Assembly: GCF_029016485.1 (NCBI RefSeq)
Contig: NZ_CP092106.1
Location: forward strand, 3,254,792-3,318,791
Source: Vibrio sp. JC009
GTDB lineage: Bacteria > Pseudomonadota > Gammaproteobacteria > Enterobacterales > Vibrionaceae
Direction: 5' to 3'
Length of the DNA stretch: 64,000 nt
In this document: positions 19,859 to 30,705 of the stretch, piece after piece
Layout: each line of letters opens with the position of its first letter
Position numbering within the stretch: the first letter of the stretch is position 1
The notes under the pieces: generated by a model
What the model was told of the DNA's origin: nothing
Databases searched by the model: none
Seen by the model: only the letters and a program-made list of their open reading frames with translations
Made by a program: the position numbers and the translations under genes

Positions 19859-20986
19859 ATGCAGGTATTGGTTTTAGGTGCTGGACAGCTGGCAAGAATG
19901 ATGGCTCTTGCCGGTGCTCCGCTGAATATTCAGATATCCGCTTTCGACGTGCGAAGCGAGAATATTGTGCATCCGCTGACACTTGAAGTTCTTGGTCATG
20001 GCCTGCAGAACGCCATAGATCAGGCGGATGTGATTACCGCTGAGTTTGAACATATTCCTCACGATGTGCTGGATATCTGTGAGAAGAGCGGTAAGTTCCT
20101 TCCAAGTACAGAAGCAATCAAAGCCGGTGGTGACCGCAGGCTGGAAAAAGCGCTTCTGGATAAAGCCGACGTTTCTAACGCCAAGTATTTCGTTATTAAC
20201 AACGAAGAAGACTTTAAAGCGGCCATTGAACACGTAGGCATTCCTATGGTTCTTAAAAGCACACTTGGCGGTTACGATGGTAAAGGCCAGTGGCGCTTAA
20301 AGCAGGCAGATCAGGCAGAAGCTATCTGGCCGGAAATGGCTCAATGCATCGCTGAAACACCAAATCAGGCGATTGTGGCAGAAGAGTTTGTGCCATTCGA
20401 CAGAGAAGTCTCTCTGGTAGGTGCGCGTGGTAAAGGTGGTGATGTTGCCGTTTACCCGCTTGCAGAAAATGTACACACCAACGGCGTACTCACACTCTCT
20501 ACAGCCATAATTGACGAAGCGCTTCAGGCTCAGGCAAAAGCGATGTTTACCTCTGTGGCAAATGAACTGGATTATGTCGGTGTTCTGGCACTTGAATTCT
20601 TTGATGTACAGGGAAAGCTTCTGGTCAACGAAATCGCACCACGAGTTCATAATTCCGGTCACTGGACTCAGCAAGGCGCTGAAGTTTGTCAGTTTGAAAA
20701 TCATCTGCGTGCAGTATGTGGGATGCCTCTGGGAGGCACAGAACTGATTCGCCCGACTTCCATGGTCAATATTCTTGGAGAAGACACGCTTCCAAAAGAA
20801 GTGCTTTCCCAGAAATCCTGCCATATCCACTGGTACGGAAAGGAAAAGCGTCCGGGAAGAAAGATGGGACACATAAACGTGTCAGCCGCTTCAGTTAAAG
20901 AGCTCAAGCAGGAGCTAACTAAGTTAGCAGCAATTCTTGATGAAGAAGCTTACCCGGCTCTAAAGGAAAGCGTAGCCAAGTTCTAA
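19859..20986 (+). CDS. purK: PurK, N5-carboxyaminoimidazole ribonucleotide synthase
   Basis: 375 residues, ATP-grasp enzyme that carboxylates AIR with bicarbonate and ATP. It begins [19 protein letters not shown], the family N-terminus. ATP-grasp elements include [15 protein letters not shown] (about 132-146), [15 protein letters not shown] (about 176-190) and [16 protein letters not shown] (about 256-271). It forms a two-gene operon with purE under the PurR box. A long bulged inverted repeat follows the stop. Confidence 0.97.
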   Translation: MQVLVLGAGQLARMMALAGAPLNIQISAFDVRSENIVHPLTLEVLGHGLQNAIDQADVITAEFEHIPHDVLDICEKSGKFLPSTEAIKAGGDRRLEKALLDKADVSNAKYFVINNEEDFKAAIEHVGIPMVLKSTLGGYDGKGQWRLKQADQAEAIWPEMAQCIAETPNQAIVAEEFVPFDREVSLVGARGKGGDVAVYPLAENVHTNGVLTLSTAIIDEALQAQAKAMFTSVANELDYVGVLALEFFDVQGKLLVNEIAPRVHNSGHWTQQGAEVCQFENHLRAVCGMPLGGTELIRPTSMVNILGEDTLPKEVLSQKSCHIHWYGKEKRPGRKMGHINVSAASVKELKQELTKLAAILDEEAYPALKESVAKF

Positions 20987-20993
20987 CTGATTG

Positions 20994-21090
20994 AATCAGG
21001 TTGCTTTAGTTTAAGGTCTATTTTTCATGGACGAAAAATTGAAGCCTACATGGACGTACTCGCGGCGTCCTTAAACTAAAGCGGCCTGAT
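20994..21090. repeat. Bulged inverted repeat, copy 1 (purK-yrdD gap)
   Basis: GCTTTAGTTTAAGG (21003-21016) is perfectly complementary to CCTTAAACTAAAGC (21069-21082); beyond a 2-bp mismatch AATCAGG (20994-21000) pairs with CCTGATT (21084-21090). Inside are a hairpin ATTTTTC-ATGGAC-GAAAAAT (21020-21039) and the unpaired core AGCCTACATGGACGTACT followed by CGCGGCG, shared with copies at 46.8 and 60.8 kb. Confidence 0.85.
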
Positions 21091-21134
21091 TTAATCCGCT
21101 CACCTTCTGACAGCTAAAAGCCGATAACTGACAG

Positions 21135-21701
21135 CTAAACCTCCTGCGTATGATGACACTTACGATCAGCGCACTGATAACGAACCCCGCTAGCCAGTGA
21201 CTTTTCCACCAGCAACGGAAACCCGCACTTCTCACATTTACCTTTAACAGGCTTCTGATTCACTGCAAATTTACACTTAGGATAGTTATCACAGGCATAG
21301 AAAGTCTTGCCGTAGCGGGACTTACGCTCCACCAGATGCCCTTTGCCACACTCAGGACAAGCCAGTTTCTCAGGTTCTGCCTCTTCTTCACTCTGATCCA
21401 GAGACTCAATATGATTACACTCCGGATAACCGCTACAACCTATAAACATCCCATAGCGTCCCTGACGTAAAACCAGCTCACGCTGACACTCAGGGCAAGG
21501 CACTCCCAGCTCTTTTACGATATGCCCATCATTTTGATGGAGAGGTTTGATATAGTCACACTCAGGATAGTTAGTGCAACCAAGAAAGGGGCCATGCTTT
21601 CCATGGCGGAGAGTCAACTCTCCACCACATAAGGGGCAAGGCTCATGTTCCAGCGCATGCTCATGCGCCTCAAATAAACTGTGGTCTATCTTTCCACTCA
21701 A
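21135..21701 (-). CDS. yrdD: YrdD, topoisomerase-type C4 zinc-finger protein
   Basis: 188 residues made almost wholly of zinc fingers related to the C-terminal domain of topoisomerase I: four CPxC-type units (CPLCGG, CPECQRE, CPECGKG, CEKCGFP), each with the G-x-F-x-GC-x-x-(Y)P-x-C ending where complete. It has no topoisomerase core. Such proteins probably bind single-stranded DNA or RNA; the cellular job is unknown. It directly abuts smg (no gap), the last gene of a dprA-smg-yrdD unit. Confidence 0.9.
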   Translation of the reverse strand: MSGKIDHSLFEAHEHALEHEPCPLCGGELTLRHGKHGPFLGCTNYPECDYIKPLHQNDGHIVKELGVPCPECQRELVLRQGRYGMFIGCSGYPECNHIESLDQSEEEAEPEKLACPECGKGHLVERKSRYGKTFYACDNYPKCKFAVNQKPVKGKCEKCGFPLLVEKSLASGVRYQCADRKCHHTQEV

Positions 21702-22175
21702 TTAGTGCAAGACTCCGGTTTCCGCGGTATATAACAACTCTTCCATTAAGGTAAAAGCGTTTTCATTACCCGGTACGTTAAACAGAACCATCAAAATCAC
21801 CCACTTCAGATCATCAAGTTGCAGCTCCGGGGTTTCCAGTCCCATCACTCGGTCGATAACCATTTCCCGGGTTTCTGTGGTCAGCACATTCACCTGCTCA
21901 AGGAAAAGAAGGAAACCTCGGCTTGTCACATCCAGTTTTTCCATCTCTTTGGCAGTATAAATACGGGTTGATGTGGCAGCACTCATAGTGATCGCAGACT
22001 GCGCATCACTCTGCTGTAGAGCAGCCAGGTCTTCTAACCAGTCCAGAGCCTTATAGATCTCCTCCTGGTGAAAGCCTGCTCTCAATAGCTCTTCTTCAAG
22101 CTCGTCCTGGTCTACCATCAACTCTACATCGCTATGAATGTAGGTTTCGAACAAATACATCAGAATGTCCATCAT
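21702..22175 (-). CDS. smg: Smg family protein (DUF494)
   Basis: 157 residues starting [16 protein letters not shown], the conserved Smg N-terminus, followed by an acidic helical region ([29 protein letters not shown]) and a C-terminal half ending [14 protein letters not shown]. The next Met at 22172 is an equal candidate start. Function unknown; it is found beside dprA in many gammaproteobacteria, here 2 bp after dprA. Confidence 0.93.
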   Translation of the reverse strand: MMDILMYLFETYIHSDVELMVDQDELEEELLRAGFHQEEIYKALDWLEDLAALQQSDAQSAITMSAATSTRIYTAKEMEKLDVTSRGFLLFLEQVNVLTTETREMVIDRVMGLETPELQLDDLKWVILMVLFNVPGNENAFTLMEELLYTAETGVLH

Positions 22176-22177
22176 AG

Positions 22178-23287
22178 CTAACCCCTCCTCGTTCGAATAT
22201 AACCGCCGGATACAGCGGCAACATGCCCTTGAAGCTCGAGCTCCAGAAGCTGCATCATGATCTCATTGACAGGGATATTGGTTCTCTCTGCCAAAATATC
22301 AACCGGTGTCGCCTCTTCTATTCCTACGTTAGCTAAGAGTTCGGTAAATGGCAATTCTTCATTGTCCGCTTCGTGGTGAAAAAGGTCTTTTTGCCTGTTT
22401 GCTGACCAGGTCATGATGTATTCGACCTCAGTTAAGATATCTGATGAGGACTGAACCAGGCAGGCACCCTCCTTAATCAAGGCATTGCAACCTCTTGCAC
22501 CCGGTGAGTTTATTGAACCAGGCAGAGCAAACACCTCTCTGCCCTGCTCAAGGGCATATCTTGCTGTTATCAAAGAGCCGCTTTTCTCCGCCGCCTCAAC
22601 AACCAGCACACCAAGAGACATGCCGCTAATGATGCGGTTTCTTCTGGGAAAGTGCTCAGGCCTTGGAAAAGCATCCGGCCGGAACTCAGATACCAACGCC
22701 CCTCCATTTTCAATAATTCTCTGTGCCAGCTTTTTATGCCTTTTTGGGTAGAGATTATCCAGCCCCGAGCCAAGAACAGCAATCGTATTCCCCTCACCGG
22801 CCAGCGCACCATCATGAGCGTAGCCATCTACTCCCAAAGCCATTCCGCTTGTGATTGTCAGCCCCTTTTGAGCTAAGTCCCGGGCAAACTGCCGGGCGTG
22901 GTTTAAGCCATGAACAGAAGCATTACGGCTGCCCACAATCGCAAGCTGAGGCTCAGATAAAACGGAAGGGTTACCTTTAATAAATAAAACCGGAGGAAAA
23001 GCACTAATCTCTTTGAGAAGAGGCGGATAATCAGGACTGGCAGAGGTAATAATATGCTGGTCATGACTGCGCTCGCGCCACTTAAGACAAGATTCAACCT
23101 CCGCTCTGGCTTTATCCTTAATAAAGGAGATCTGAACCTCTTTAAACCCAAGCCCCCTCAACCTTTCCGGAGTAAAGTTAATGATTTCCTCAGCCGAACC
23201 GTATCTGAGTAACCGTGATAGCCGGTTTCCTCCCAGGTAGGGAGTAAAACTCAGAGTTAACCATGCGGAAAGTTTTTCAGATGTCAT
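22178..23287 (-). CDS. dprA: DprA/Smf, DNA-processing chain A
   Basis: 369 residues from [20 protein letters not shown]; the frame is open to 23356, but the extra 23 residues do not look like the family. DprA loads RecA on incoming single strands in natural transformation. The Rossmann fold core is plain: [18 protein letters not shown] (about 116-133), [19 protein letters not shown] (about 148-166), [17 protein letters not shown], and the [10 protein letters not shown] and [21 protein letters not shown] segments. It has the N-terminal SAM-like and C-terminal winged-helix-like parts. Vibrios are competent on chitin, where DprA is required. Confidence 0.96.
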   Translation of the reverse strand: MTSEKLSAWLTLSFTPYLGGNRLSRLLRYGSAEEIINFTPERLRGLGFKEVQISFIKDKARAEVESCLKWRERSHDQHIITSASPDYPPLLKEISAFPPVLFIKGNPSVLSEPQLAIVGSRNASVHGLNHARQFARDLAQKGLTITSGMALGVDGYAHDGALAGEGNTIAVLGSGLDNLYPKRHKKLAQRIIENGGALVSEFRPDAFPRPEHFPRRNRIISGMSLGVLVVEAAEKSGSLITARYALEQGREVFALPGSINSPGARGCNALIKEGACLVQSSSDILTEVEYIMTWSANRQKDLFHHEADNEELPFTELLANVGIEEATPVDILAERTNIPVNEIMMQLLELELQGHVAAVSGGYIRTRRG

Positions 23288-23616
23288 ATTCAGAACCAGT
23301 AGTTTCAGGTGGAGCAATAATCTGCGATTCGAAGGCTCTGGATCTATATTATTCACTTATCTTTCGAGGATTCTTAGCATTTATCAGCCGATCTATAACG
23401 CTTTTTTTTAAAAAGCGTATTTCAGCTAACCCGTTATGAAATATAAGATTCTGAGCGCAAAAGCTTTACTGATGAAAAAAGAAATAAAACCTGCCGGAAA
23501 AAAGGAGTAAAATACCTGCAATACGCCAGTAGCAGCGCTGTCATTTAGGCTAAAAAGTGTCTAAAATTGCGTAAATTTTATAAAGCTGGCTCAACAACTC
23601 AATATTTCGAGAAGAT
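23288..23616. other. dprA-def divergent intergenic region
   Basis: 329 bp, AT-rich. It contains an ACGCTTTTT...AAAAAGCGT inverted repeat (23398-23418) and a possible promoter for def in the last 60 bp (TAAAATTGCG region). No open frame of interest; no LysM-type gene is present. Confidence 0.6.
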
Positions 23617-24129
23617 ATGTCTGTATTACAAGTTCTAGTTTTCCCGGATGATCGCCTTCGTACAGTCGCAAAGCCTGTTGAAGAGGTAACACCGGAAATT
23701 CAACAAATTATCGATGATATGATTGAAACCATGTACGCAGAAGAAGGCATTGGTCTTGCGGCGACACAGGTTAATATTCATCAGCGCATAGTGGTTATCG
23801 ATATTTCAGATAGCCGTGATCAGCCAATGGTTCTGATTAACCCTGAAATCACAGAAAAACGTGGTGAAGACGGCATTGAAGAAGGCTGTCTGTCGGTTCC
23901 GGGGGCACGTGCTCTTATTCCCCGCGCTCATGAGGTTTCGGTGAAAGCTCTGAACCGTGACGGTAAAGAGTTTACATTCGAAGCTGAAGATCTGCTGGCT
24001 ATCTGCGTTCAGCATGAACTGGACCATCTGGAAGGCAAGCTTTTTGTTGATTACCTTTCTCCTCTGAAGCGCAAGCGCATCAAAGATAAGCTTGAGAAAA
24101 TCAAAAAATTCAACGAACGCAACAATTAA
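23617..24129 (+). CDS. def: Peptide deformylase
   Basis: 170 residues; removes the N-formyl group from new proteins. The three motifs of the metal site are complete: [10 protein letters not shown] (about 46-55), EEGCLSVPG (about 89-97, Cys ligand) and [13 protein letters not shown] (about 130-142, both His ligands and the catalytic Glu). Iron is the usual metal. The gene opens the def-fmt-rsmB-trkA-trkH block and is followed 12 bp later by fmt, the enzyme that adds the formyl group. Confidence 0.98.
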   Translation: MSVLQVLVFPDDRLRTVAKPVEEVTPEIQQIIDDMIETMYAEEGIGLAATQVNIHQRIVVIDISDSRDQPMVLINPEITEKRGEDGIEEGCLSVPGARALIPRAHEVSVKALNRDGKEFTFEAEDLLAICVQHELDHLEGKLFVDYLSPLKRKRIKDKLEKIKKFNERNN

Positions 24130-24141
24130 TAAGAGGTTACC

Positions 24142-25089
24142 TTGAGCCAGTCATTACGTATTGTCTTTGCAGGTACTCCGGACTTCGCCGCCCGTCACCT
24201 GGCGGCGTTGTTGTCTTCGGAGCATGAGGTCATTGCGGTTTATACCCAGCCTGACCGACCTGCCGGTCGCGGTAAAAAACTTACTGCAAGTCCTGTAAAA
24301 AATATCGCCCTGGAAAATGATATTCCTGTCTATCAGCCAGAAAACTTCAAATCTGACGAAGCTAAACAGGAACTTGCTGAGCTTAACGCGGACATTATGG
24401 TTGTCGTTGCTTACGGCTTGTTGTTGCCTCAGCAGGTACTGGATACGCCTAAGTTGGGCTGTATCAATGTGCACGGCTCTATCCTGCCACGCTGGCGTGG
24501 TGCCGCTCCGATTCAGCGATCTATCTGGGCTGGTGATAAAGAAACCGGTGTAACCATTATGCAGATGGATATCGGGCTGGATACCGGCGATATGCTAAAG
24601 ATTGCAACTCTGCCTATTGAAGCCACAGATACCAGTACTTCCATGTATGAAAAACTGGCTGAGCTAGGCCCTGAAGCGCTTGTTGAATGCCTTGCGGATA
24701 TCGCTGAAGGTAAAGCGGTTCCTGTTAAGCAGGACGATGAACAAGCTAACTACGCGAAAAAGCTTTCCAAGGAAGAAGCCAAAATCGACTGGACTCAGGA
24801 TGCTGAGTTTATTGAACGATGCATTCGCGCCTTTAATCCATGGCCGATGAGTTATTTTTCTGTTGAAGAGAATAACGTCAAAGTATGGCAGGCAAAGGTT
24901 GAACAAAGCAGTTCAGATAAACCCGCCGGAACCATCCTCAAAGCAGATAAAACCGGCATCCACGTGATGACCGGGAAAGATGTTCTTGTACTGGAACAGA
25001 TTCAGATTCCGGGTAAGAAAGCCATGTCAGTTCAGGACGTACTGAACTCTCGTGCAAGCTGGTTTGAAGTAAACTCTCAGCTAAATTAA
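24142..25089 (+). CDS. fmt: Methionyl-tRNA formyltransferase
   Basis: 315 residues from a TTG start (ribosome site AAGAGGTTACC; product [19 protein letters not shown]). It formylates initiator Met-tRNA with 10-formyl-THF. Key segments: the SLLP-type formyl-folate site [19 protein letters not shown] (about 109-127), with Asn-His-Asp catalytic residues in NVHGS and GLDTGDML (about 145), and the C-terminal tRNA-binding OB domain. The TTG start is supported by the exact family N-terminus. Confidence 0.97.
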   Translation: MSQSLRIVFAGTPDFAARHLAALLSSEHEVIAVYTQPDRPAGRGKKLTASPVKNIALENDIPVYQPENFKSDEAKQELAELNADIMVVVAYGLLLPQQVLDTPKLGCINVHGSILPRWRGAAPIQRSIWAGDKETGVTIMQMDIGLDTGDMLKIATLPIEATDTSTSMYEKLAELGPEALVECLADIAEGKAVPVKQDDEQANYAKKLSKEEAKIDWTQDAEFIERCIRAFNPWPMSYFSVEENNVKVWQAKVEQSSSDKPAGTILKADKTGIHVMTGKDVLVLEQIQIPGKKAMSVQDVLNSRASWFEVNSQLN

Positions 25090-25149
25090 TCCATTAAGTC
25101 GTCCCTGCTGCGCAGGGACCTTAGCAACAGAATTCAATAGGTTCACAGA

Positions 25150-26430
25150 ATGAATGTTCGCGCTGCAGCAGCCAAAGTTCTCTTCCAGGTAGTCGATAAG
25201 GGACAATCACTGTCCACCGCACTGCCACTTGCCCAGCAGACAATTAAACCCAGAGACCACGCCCTGTTACAGGAGATCTGTTACGGTGCTCTTCGTTATC
25301 TGCCAAGGCTTGAATCCATTGCCGGACAGCTGATGGATAACCCGCTTAAAGGCAAAAAGAGAGTCCTGCACCACCTGATTCTTGTGGGCCTGTATCAGCT
25401 AAACTACATGCGTATTCCGGCTCATGCTGCAGTCGGTGAAACCGTAGAAGCTACCAAGACGCTCAGAGAACCGAGACTTCGCGGTCTTATCAACGCGGTT
25501 CTGCGCAACTACCAGAGAAACCAGGAAGAGCTGGATACCTTCTCTGTCAGCCATGATGCCGGTAAATATGCCCATCCGAGCTGGCTTCTCAAGCTGTTAA
25601 AGGAAGCTTATCCGGACAGCTGGGAATCTATCGTTGAAGCCAATAACAGCAAAGCGCCTATGTGGCTACGGGTAAACAGCAAGCATCACACAAGAGATGA
25701 GTACCTTGCTCTTCTTGAAAAAGAAGACATCAGTGCAACACTTCATCCACAAGCGGAAGATGCACTGAAACTTGAAAGTGCCTGTGATGTCACCAAACTG
25801 CCCGGCTTTGATAAAGGCTGGGTTTCGGTTCAGGACGCCGCCGCTCAGCTTTCGGTAAACTATCTGACACCAAAAGATGGCGAGCTAATCCTTGACTGCT
25901 GCGCAGCACCGGGCGGAAAAACAGCCCATATTCTTGAAAGAACTCAGGACAGCAGAGTAGTGGCTATCGATTGTGACGACAGCCGCCTTAAACGTGTTTA
26001 TGACAACCTGAAACGTCTGAACCTGAAAGCGGAAGTGATCTGCGGAGATGCCAGAGCCCCGGAAGAGTGGTGGCAGGGTGAACAGTTTGACCGCATCCTG
26101 CTGGATGCGCCATGTTCTGCGACCGGCGTTATTCGCCGTCACCCGGATATAAAATGGCTGCGTCGTGCAGAAGATATTGAAGCGCTTTCCCAACTTCAGT
26201 CTGAAATCATAGATGCTATGTGGCAACAACTAAAAGCTGGTGGCACAATGGTTTACGCAACCTGTTCCATTACTCCTCAGGAAAACAGTGAGCAGGTGAA
26301 AGCATTTTTAGCAAGAACCGAAAATGCTGTTCTTGTAGAGTCAGACCCTGAGAATCCGGGTCGCCAGATCCTTCCGGGTGAAGAGGATATGGATGGCTTC
26401 TACTACGCAGTTTTACAAAAAGCACAATAA
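25150..26430 (+). CDS. rsmB: 16S rRNA m5C967 methyltransferase RsmB
   Basis: 426 residues (also called Sun/Fmu). An N-terminal NusB-like domain ([20 protein letters not shown] to about 140) precedes the SAM-dependent methyltransferase domain: [15 protein letters not shown] (SAM loop, about 246-260), [20 protein letters not shown] (the PC catalytic motif, about 317-336) and [13 protein letters not shown] (the TC nucleophile motif). It is part of the def-fmt-rsmB-trkA order conserved from Escherichia. Confidence 0.97.
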   Translation: MNVRAAAAKVLFQVVDKGQSLSTALPLAQQTIKPRDHALLQEICYGALRYLPRLESIAGQLMDNPLKGKKRVLHHLILVGLYQLNYMRIPAHAAVGETVEATKTLREPRLRGLINAVLRNYQRNQEELDTFSVSHDAGKYAHPSWLLKLLKEAYPDSWESIVEANNSKAPMWLRVNSKHHTRDEYLALLEKEDISATLHPQAEDALKLESACDVTKLPGFDKGWVSVQDAAAQLSVNYLTPKDGELILDCCAAPGGKTAHILERTQDSRVVAIDCDDSRLKRVYDNLKRLNLKAEVICGDARAPEEWWQGEQFDRILLDAPCSATGVIRRHPDIKWLRRAEDIEALSQLQSEIIDAMWQQLKAGGTMVYATCSITPQENSEQVKAFLARTENAVLVESDPENPGRQILPGEEDMDGFYYAVLQKAQ

Positions 26431-26455
26431 AACTTAGAACAGAGAACAAACCGTT

Positions 26456-27832
26456 ATGAAAATCATCATTCTTGGAGCGGGTCAGGTAGGCGGAACACTG
26501 GCAGAGAACCTGGTAGGTGAGAACAACGATATTACCGTTGTTGACCGCGATGGAGACAGGCTCAGAGAGCTTCAGGACAAATATGATTTACGGGTAGTCA
26601 CCGGCTACGCCAGCCATCCGGGTACTCTGCAGGAAGCCGGAGCCCAGGACGCAGATATGCTGGTTGCGGTAACCAACTCAGATGAAACCAATATGGCTGC
26701 CTGTCAGGTGGTATTTTCTCTGTTCAATACACCAAACCGTATTGCCCGGATCCGCTCTCACGAGTACATCAAAGAGAAAGATGCTCTGTTCCAGTCCGGG
26801 GCGATTCCTGTGGATCACCTGATTGCACCGGAAGAGCTGGTAACCAGCTATATCCAGAAACTGATCCAGTATCCGGGCGCTCTGCAGGTGGTTAGCTTCG
26901 CCGATAAACGAGTGAGTCTGGTGGCCGTTAAAGCTTATTACGGTGGTCCGCTTGTGGGTAATGCGCTTTCGACACTGCGCGACCATATGCCGCATATCGA
27001 TACCCGTGTTGCCGCCATTTTCCGTCAGGGCCGTCCGATCCGCCCTCAGGGAACCACCATTATCGAAGCCGATGATGAAGTCTTCTTCGTTGCAGCCAGC
27101 AACCATATCCGCTCGGTAATGAGTGAACTGCAGAGGCTGGAGAAGCCTTACCGCCGTATCATGATTGTCGGTGGCGGTAATATAGGTGCTGCGCTGGCTA
27201 AGCGTCTGGAATCGGAATACAGCGTAAAACTGATTGAAAAGAGTTACAGCCGGGCTGAGAAGCTGTCTGAAGAGCTGGAGAACACCATTGTTTTCTGTGG
27301 TGATGCGGCCGATCAGGAGCTGTTGACAGAAGAGAACATCGATCAGGTTGATGTATTTATTGCACTGACCAACGAAGATGAAACCAATATCATGTCTGCC
27401 ATGCTGGCTAAAAAACTGGGTGCGAAAAAGGCCATGGTACTTATCCAGCGCGGAGCGTACGTGGATCTGGTTCAGGGTGGTGTTATCGATGTGGCAATCT
27501 CACCTCAGCAGGCAACCATTTCAGCCCTGCTTACCCATGTGAGACGCGCCGATATTGTCAATGTATCCTCTCTTCGCAGAGGCGCAGCAGAAGCCATCGA
27601 AGCCGTTGCTCACGGCGATGAGTCCACATCCAAAGTGGTTGGCCGGGCTATCGGCGACCTCAGACTGCCGCCGGGTACCACTATCGGTGCCGTTGTCCGT
27701 GGTGAAGAGGTACATATCGCTCACGACAACACCATCATTGAACAGGATGACCACGTCGTGATGTTCCTGGTGGACAAGAAGTTTATCCCTGACGTTGAAG
27801 CTCTGTTCCAGCCTAGCCCGTTCTTCTTATAA
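26456..27832 (+). CDS. trkA: TrkA, NAD-binding regulatory subunit of Trk potassium transporters
   Basis: 458 residues made of two tandem RCK units. Each has a Rossmann NAD loop: [19 protein letters not shown] at the N-terminus and [19 protein letters not shown] at about 234-252; TrkA_C lobes follow each. Cytoplasmic ring protein that gates TrkH (and TrkG-like) channels in response to ATP/ADP and NADH. trkH follows after 8 bp, so here channel and gate are made together, unlike in Escherichia where they are unlinked. Confidence 0.97.
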   Translation: MKIIILGAGQVGGTLAENLVGENNDITVVDRDGDRLRELQDKYDLRVVTGYASHPGTLQEAGAQDADMLVAVTNSDETNMAACQVVFSLFNTPNRIARIRSHEYIKEKDALFQSGAIPVDHLIAPEELVTSYIQKLIQYPGALQVVSFADKRVSLVAVKAYYGGPLVGNALSTLRDHMPHIDTRVAAIFRQGRPIRPQGTTIIEADDEVFFVAASNHIRSVMSELQRLEKPYRRIMIVGGGNIGAALAKRLESEYSVKLIEKSYSRAEKLSEELENTIVFCGDAADQELLTEENIDQVDVFIALTNEDETNIMSAMLAKKLGAKKAMVLIQRGAYVDLVQGGVIDVAISPQQATISALLTHVRRADIVNVSSLRRGAAEAIEAVAHGDESTSKVVGRAIGDLRLPPGTTIGAVVRGEEVHIAHDNTIIEQDDHVVMFLVDKKFIPDVEALFQPSPFFL

Positions 27833-27840
27833 GATCTGTC

Positions 27841-29286
27841 ATGGTTAACTATCGCCCCATACTTTTTGTTATCGGACTGGTGCTGTCTAAGATAGCGCTT
27901 TTTATGTACGTGCCAACTCTGGTGGCGTTCTTTTCCGGTACCGGGGGATTTCTGGAGTTTGGTAAAGCAGTCATCATTACTCATACCGCTGCCTTCCTGT
28001 GTCTGACCTTTGGCAGGACAAAAAGATTCCGTCTTGGTGTCAGAGATATGTTCCTGATCACCTCGCTGGTCTGGACCATTTCCAGCGCCTTTGCAGCGCT
28101 GCCCTTTGTGTTTATCAACCATATCAGCTTTACCGATGCCTACTTTGAAACCATGTCCGGTATCACCACAACGGGTTCAACGGTATTAAGCGGGCTGGAT
28201 GATATGGCTCCCAGCATACTTTTATGGCGCTCAACCCTGCAATGGCTGGGCGGAGTGGGCTTTATCGTAATGGCCGTAGCCATCCTGCCTATGCTGAACG
28301 TAGGTGGTATGAAGCTGTTCCAGACGGAATCTTCCGACTGGTCAGATAAAAGCGCACCAAGGGCTAAGACAGTGGCATTCAATATTGTGACTGTCTACGT
28401 TACCCTGACGCTGGCTTGCCTGATTGGCTACCTGCTTACCGGAATGGGGCCCTTTGATGCCATCAATCATGCCTTTACCACCCTCTCTACCGGTGGCTAT
28501 TCCACCTCCGATGGCTCCATGAACCACTTCTCAAACGGTGCCCACTGGGTAGGAACCATATTTATGTTCCTTGGTGGCCTGCCTTTCCTGCTGTTTGTTA
28601 CCGCAATGAAAAAGCGCAGCCTGAGTGCTCTTATCCATGATGCGCAGGTAAGAGGCTTTGCTTATCTGTTTATTGTTGCCAGCCTGATTGTTGCGGCATG
28701 GCTGCAGTTCCATAATGGCTATAGCTTTGCTGACGCTATCCGGGTGTCCATGTTCAATATCGTCTCTGTGGTCACAACCACAGGCTACGGGCTTGAAGAC
28801 TTTACCGCCTGGGGCGCGCTTCCTACTGTTCTGTTTGTATTTTTAATGCTGGCAGGCGCCTGCTCCGGATCCACTTCCGGTGGTATAAAGATATTCCGCT
28901 TTCAGATTGCTAAAACGCTTCTGGACAAGCAGATGATGCGCCTGATTCACCCTTCCGGAGTCTTTGTTCAGCGCTACAACCAGAGACCGGTCAATGACGA
29001 TATCGTCCGTTCCGTTGTGGCCTTTGGTATCACCTTTTTTGCCACCATTATCATTATCGCCGGATGCCTGGGCAGTCTTGGACTGGATCCGACCACCAGC
29101 ATTTCCGGAGCGGTTACCGCTGTCGCCAATGTTGGTCCGGGAATGGGGGATGTGATCGGACCTACCGGTAACTTTGCCACCCTTCCGGCGGTGGCAAAAT
29201 GGATTCTGAGTTTTGGTATGTTGATGGGAAGGCTGGAAATTCTGACGATTTTAGTTCTCTTCTTCCCTCCGTTCTGGAAGAGTTAA
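27841..29286 (+). CDS. trkH: TrkH, potassium uptake channel subunit
   Basis: 481 residues, inner-membrane SKT-family protein with four M1-P-M2 repeats. Selectivity-filter segments each carry the conserved Gly: ETMSGITTTGSTVL (P1), FTTLSTGGYST (P2), VVTTTGYGLEDF (P3) and TAVANVGPGMGD (P4). The helix-breaking intramembrane loop after P3 (GACSGSTSGGIKIFR) forms the gate. Works with TrkA, whose gene lies directly upstream. The stop is followed by a hairpin shared with convergent spo0M. Confidence 0.97.
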   Translation: MVNYRPILFVIGLVLSKIALFMYVPTLVAFFSGTGGFLEFGKAVIITHTAAFLCLTFGRTKRFRLGVRDMFLITSLVWTISSAFAALPFVFINHISFTDAYFETMSGITTTGSTVLSGLDDMAPSILLWRSTLQWLGGVGFIVMAVAILPMLNVGGMKLFQTESSDWSDKSAPRAKTVAFNIVTVYVTLTLACLIGYLLTGMGPFDAINHAFTTLSTGGYSTSDGSMNHFSNGAHWVGTIFMFLGGLPFLLFVTAMKKRSLSALIHDAQVRGFAYLFIVASLIVAAWLQFHNGYSFADAIRVSMFNIVSVVTTTGYGLEDFTAWGALPTVLFVFLMLAGACSGSTSGGIKIFRFQIAKTLLDKQMMRLIHPSGVFVQRYNQRPVNDDIVRSVVAFGITFFATIIIIAGCLGSLGLDPTTSISGAVTAVANVGPGMGDVIGPTGNFATLPAVAKWILSFGMLMGRLEILTILVLFFPPFWKS

Positions 29287-29313
29287 AAAACAGAGCCCGG
29301 AAAACCGGGCTCT
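29284..29313 (-). terminator. Terminator of the spo0M-like gene
   Basis: Minus strand: AGAGCCCGG, loop TTTT, CCGGGCTCT, then TTTTTTAACT, ending at the trkH stop. The plus side lacks a T-run, so it mainly serves the minus-strand gene. Confidence 0.85.
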
Positions 29314-29318
29314 ACACA

Positions 29319-30107
29319 TTAACTGGAGGATTCCAGATACTCCAGTACCATTTTCCCGGCTTCCTCTGAAGGCGTATCCGCCGGAATGGTAAGACTTCTT
29401 TTCAGCTTACCTGTTCCTAACAATGAAGCCATCATGCCACCAACCCCTTTCTGCTGGCGATCGATCTCAAACCAGAGCTCCAGCTCTTTCTCATTTCTGT
29501 GCGCGACAATCTCAAGCTCACGCCAGCGGCCATGATAAGGCCCGGTTGTCGGTACAAATTCGAACTCCTGTACAAATGGCAGTGCAAAGCCTTTTGTCTC
29601 TTCACACTCCACCTGACGGATGCGCAGTCCCTGCTCTTCGAGCTCAGAGAAGATCCCGTCCATCAGAGGATCCGGACGGACAGTGATAATATCTTTATCT
29701 GACGGATCCACTGCCATGGAAATATCCAGCCCGGTTTCCAGCCATACCTTGGTATCTGCAATTGTCACCGGCGCATTCCATGGAATATCCAGCTCAACCT
29801 CAAAATCCCTCTGCTGGCCAGGTTCAATGGTGAAAGCGTAAGGCAGTTTCCATTCATTCAGTATATGAGTCTTCGCAACCCTTCTGGTTTTTCGGCTGTC
29901 ATCGCTGCGCTCAACCGTCTCCTCTCCGAAATAACGGCAGCAGAGTTTTAAATCAATATTGTCGATCGCCTGCTCTGTCGAGCCACCGTAAACCTCAATA
30001 GTCAGGTTTGCCTTTTCTCCTGGCTTCAGATATTCCTGCTGCAGTATTGAGTCCACTCTTGCAGAACCGATGCCAAAGCTGGCTAAGGTTTTCTTTAGAA
30101 AAGACAT
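29319..30107 (-). CDS. Spo0M/SpoOM-family protein
   Basis: 262 residues, close to the length of Bacillus Spo0M. The N-terminus MSFLKKTLASFGIGSARVDSIL is the family hallmark, followed by an arrestin-like beta-sandwich (about 20-135) and a second domain. Named for sporulation control in Bacillus, but widespread in non-sporulating bacteria, where its role is unknown; a scaffold or trafficking-like function is speculation. It stands alone, converging with trkH, with its own terminator. Confidence 0.88.
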   Translation of the reverse strand: MSFLKKTLASFGIGSARVDSILQQEYLKPGEKANLTIEVYGGSTEQAIDNIDLKLCCRYFGEETVERSDDSRKTRRVAKTHILNEWKLPYAFTIEPGQQRDFEVELDIPWNAPVTIADTKVWLETGLDISMAVDPSDKDIITVRPDPLMDGIFSELEEQGLRIRQVECEETKGFALPFVQEFEFVPTTGPYHGRWRELEIVAHRNEKELELWFEIDRQQKGVGGMMASLLGTGKLKRSLTIPADTPSEEAGKMVLEYLESSS

Positions 30108-30705
30108 AATCGATACTCCTTCATTACGATGTGCCCATGATCAAAATCAGCATGTCTGATCATACTAACGATAATTATGGCAAAAATCTCATACAAAGCC
30201 CGTGAATTAAACAGATGTCACTTTAACAAATCAGATTAAAAAAACGGCATTTTTTAACCGGGGAGCCTCGATCCTAAGGAAGGTTAGTGATAAGCTTAAA
30301 GCTGATATCTGAATCATTTGAGTCGGTATCATTACTCCTGGTTATTTATAGGAGTGGCAGCTGCCAGAAGAGATTTTATCTCATAGATAATCAGGCCATT
30401 AATTTGGCAATGGATGTGCCTGACAGTTAGGTAAAACTAATGCACTCAGTCAGGTTCGCGCGCAACATAACCAGCGCGTCTCGCCGCCGTTGTAGCTCAA
30501 TCTCAGCTCCGGTAGCTAACAGAAATACACCAGCTAACTCTCTGGTTAAAAAAGTTGCTATGCAGAAGCGCCCAGATCATCAGGTTACAAAAGCGGCATA
30601 ATAAAAAGCGCAGTCTTATCCACTGCGCTTTTTTTCTTTCTGTTTTCTCATCATCCGCTATCTGGTAACTTAACCCAAATAATTACTATTTGGAGAAAGT
30701 TAAAT
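30108..30705. other. Unexplained 600-bp intergenic region
   Basis: No frame with a plausible start and family match. There are several potential hairpins (for example ACTCCT...AGGAGT near 30332-30355), a minus-strand frame without start codon open from about 30580 to 30427, and a strong plus-strand terminator at 30604-30634. It may encode an unknown small RNA or be a gene remnant. Confidence 0.5.
30604..30634 (+). terminator. Intrinsic terminator without an assigned gene
   Basis: AAAAAGCGCAGT, loop CTTATCC, ACTGCGCTTTTTTTC. It lies about 70 bp upstream of yihD and 500 bp downstream of the divergent spo0M-like gene, so it must end a transcript that starts inside the gap. Confidence 0.85.

Noticed and set aside
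20994..21090. Hairpin after purK read as a simple terminator
   Set aside because: There is no T-run, and the internal core recurs at two other loci, so it was called a repeat.
23288..23616. Possible LysM-domain gene between dprA and def
   Set aside because: Such a gene is found there in some relatives, but no frame or remnant is readable in this sequence.
30427..30583. Minus-strand frame of about 50 codons (…GVFLLATGAEIELQRRR…) in the spo0M-yihD gap
   Set aside because: No start codon after the upstream stop, no ribosome site and no family I can name; kept only as part of the unexplained gap.
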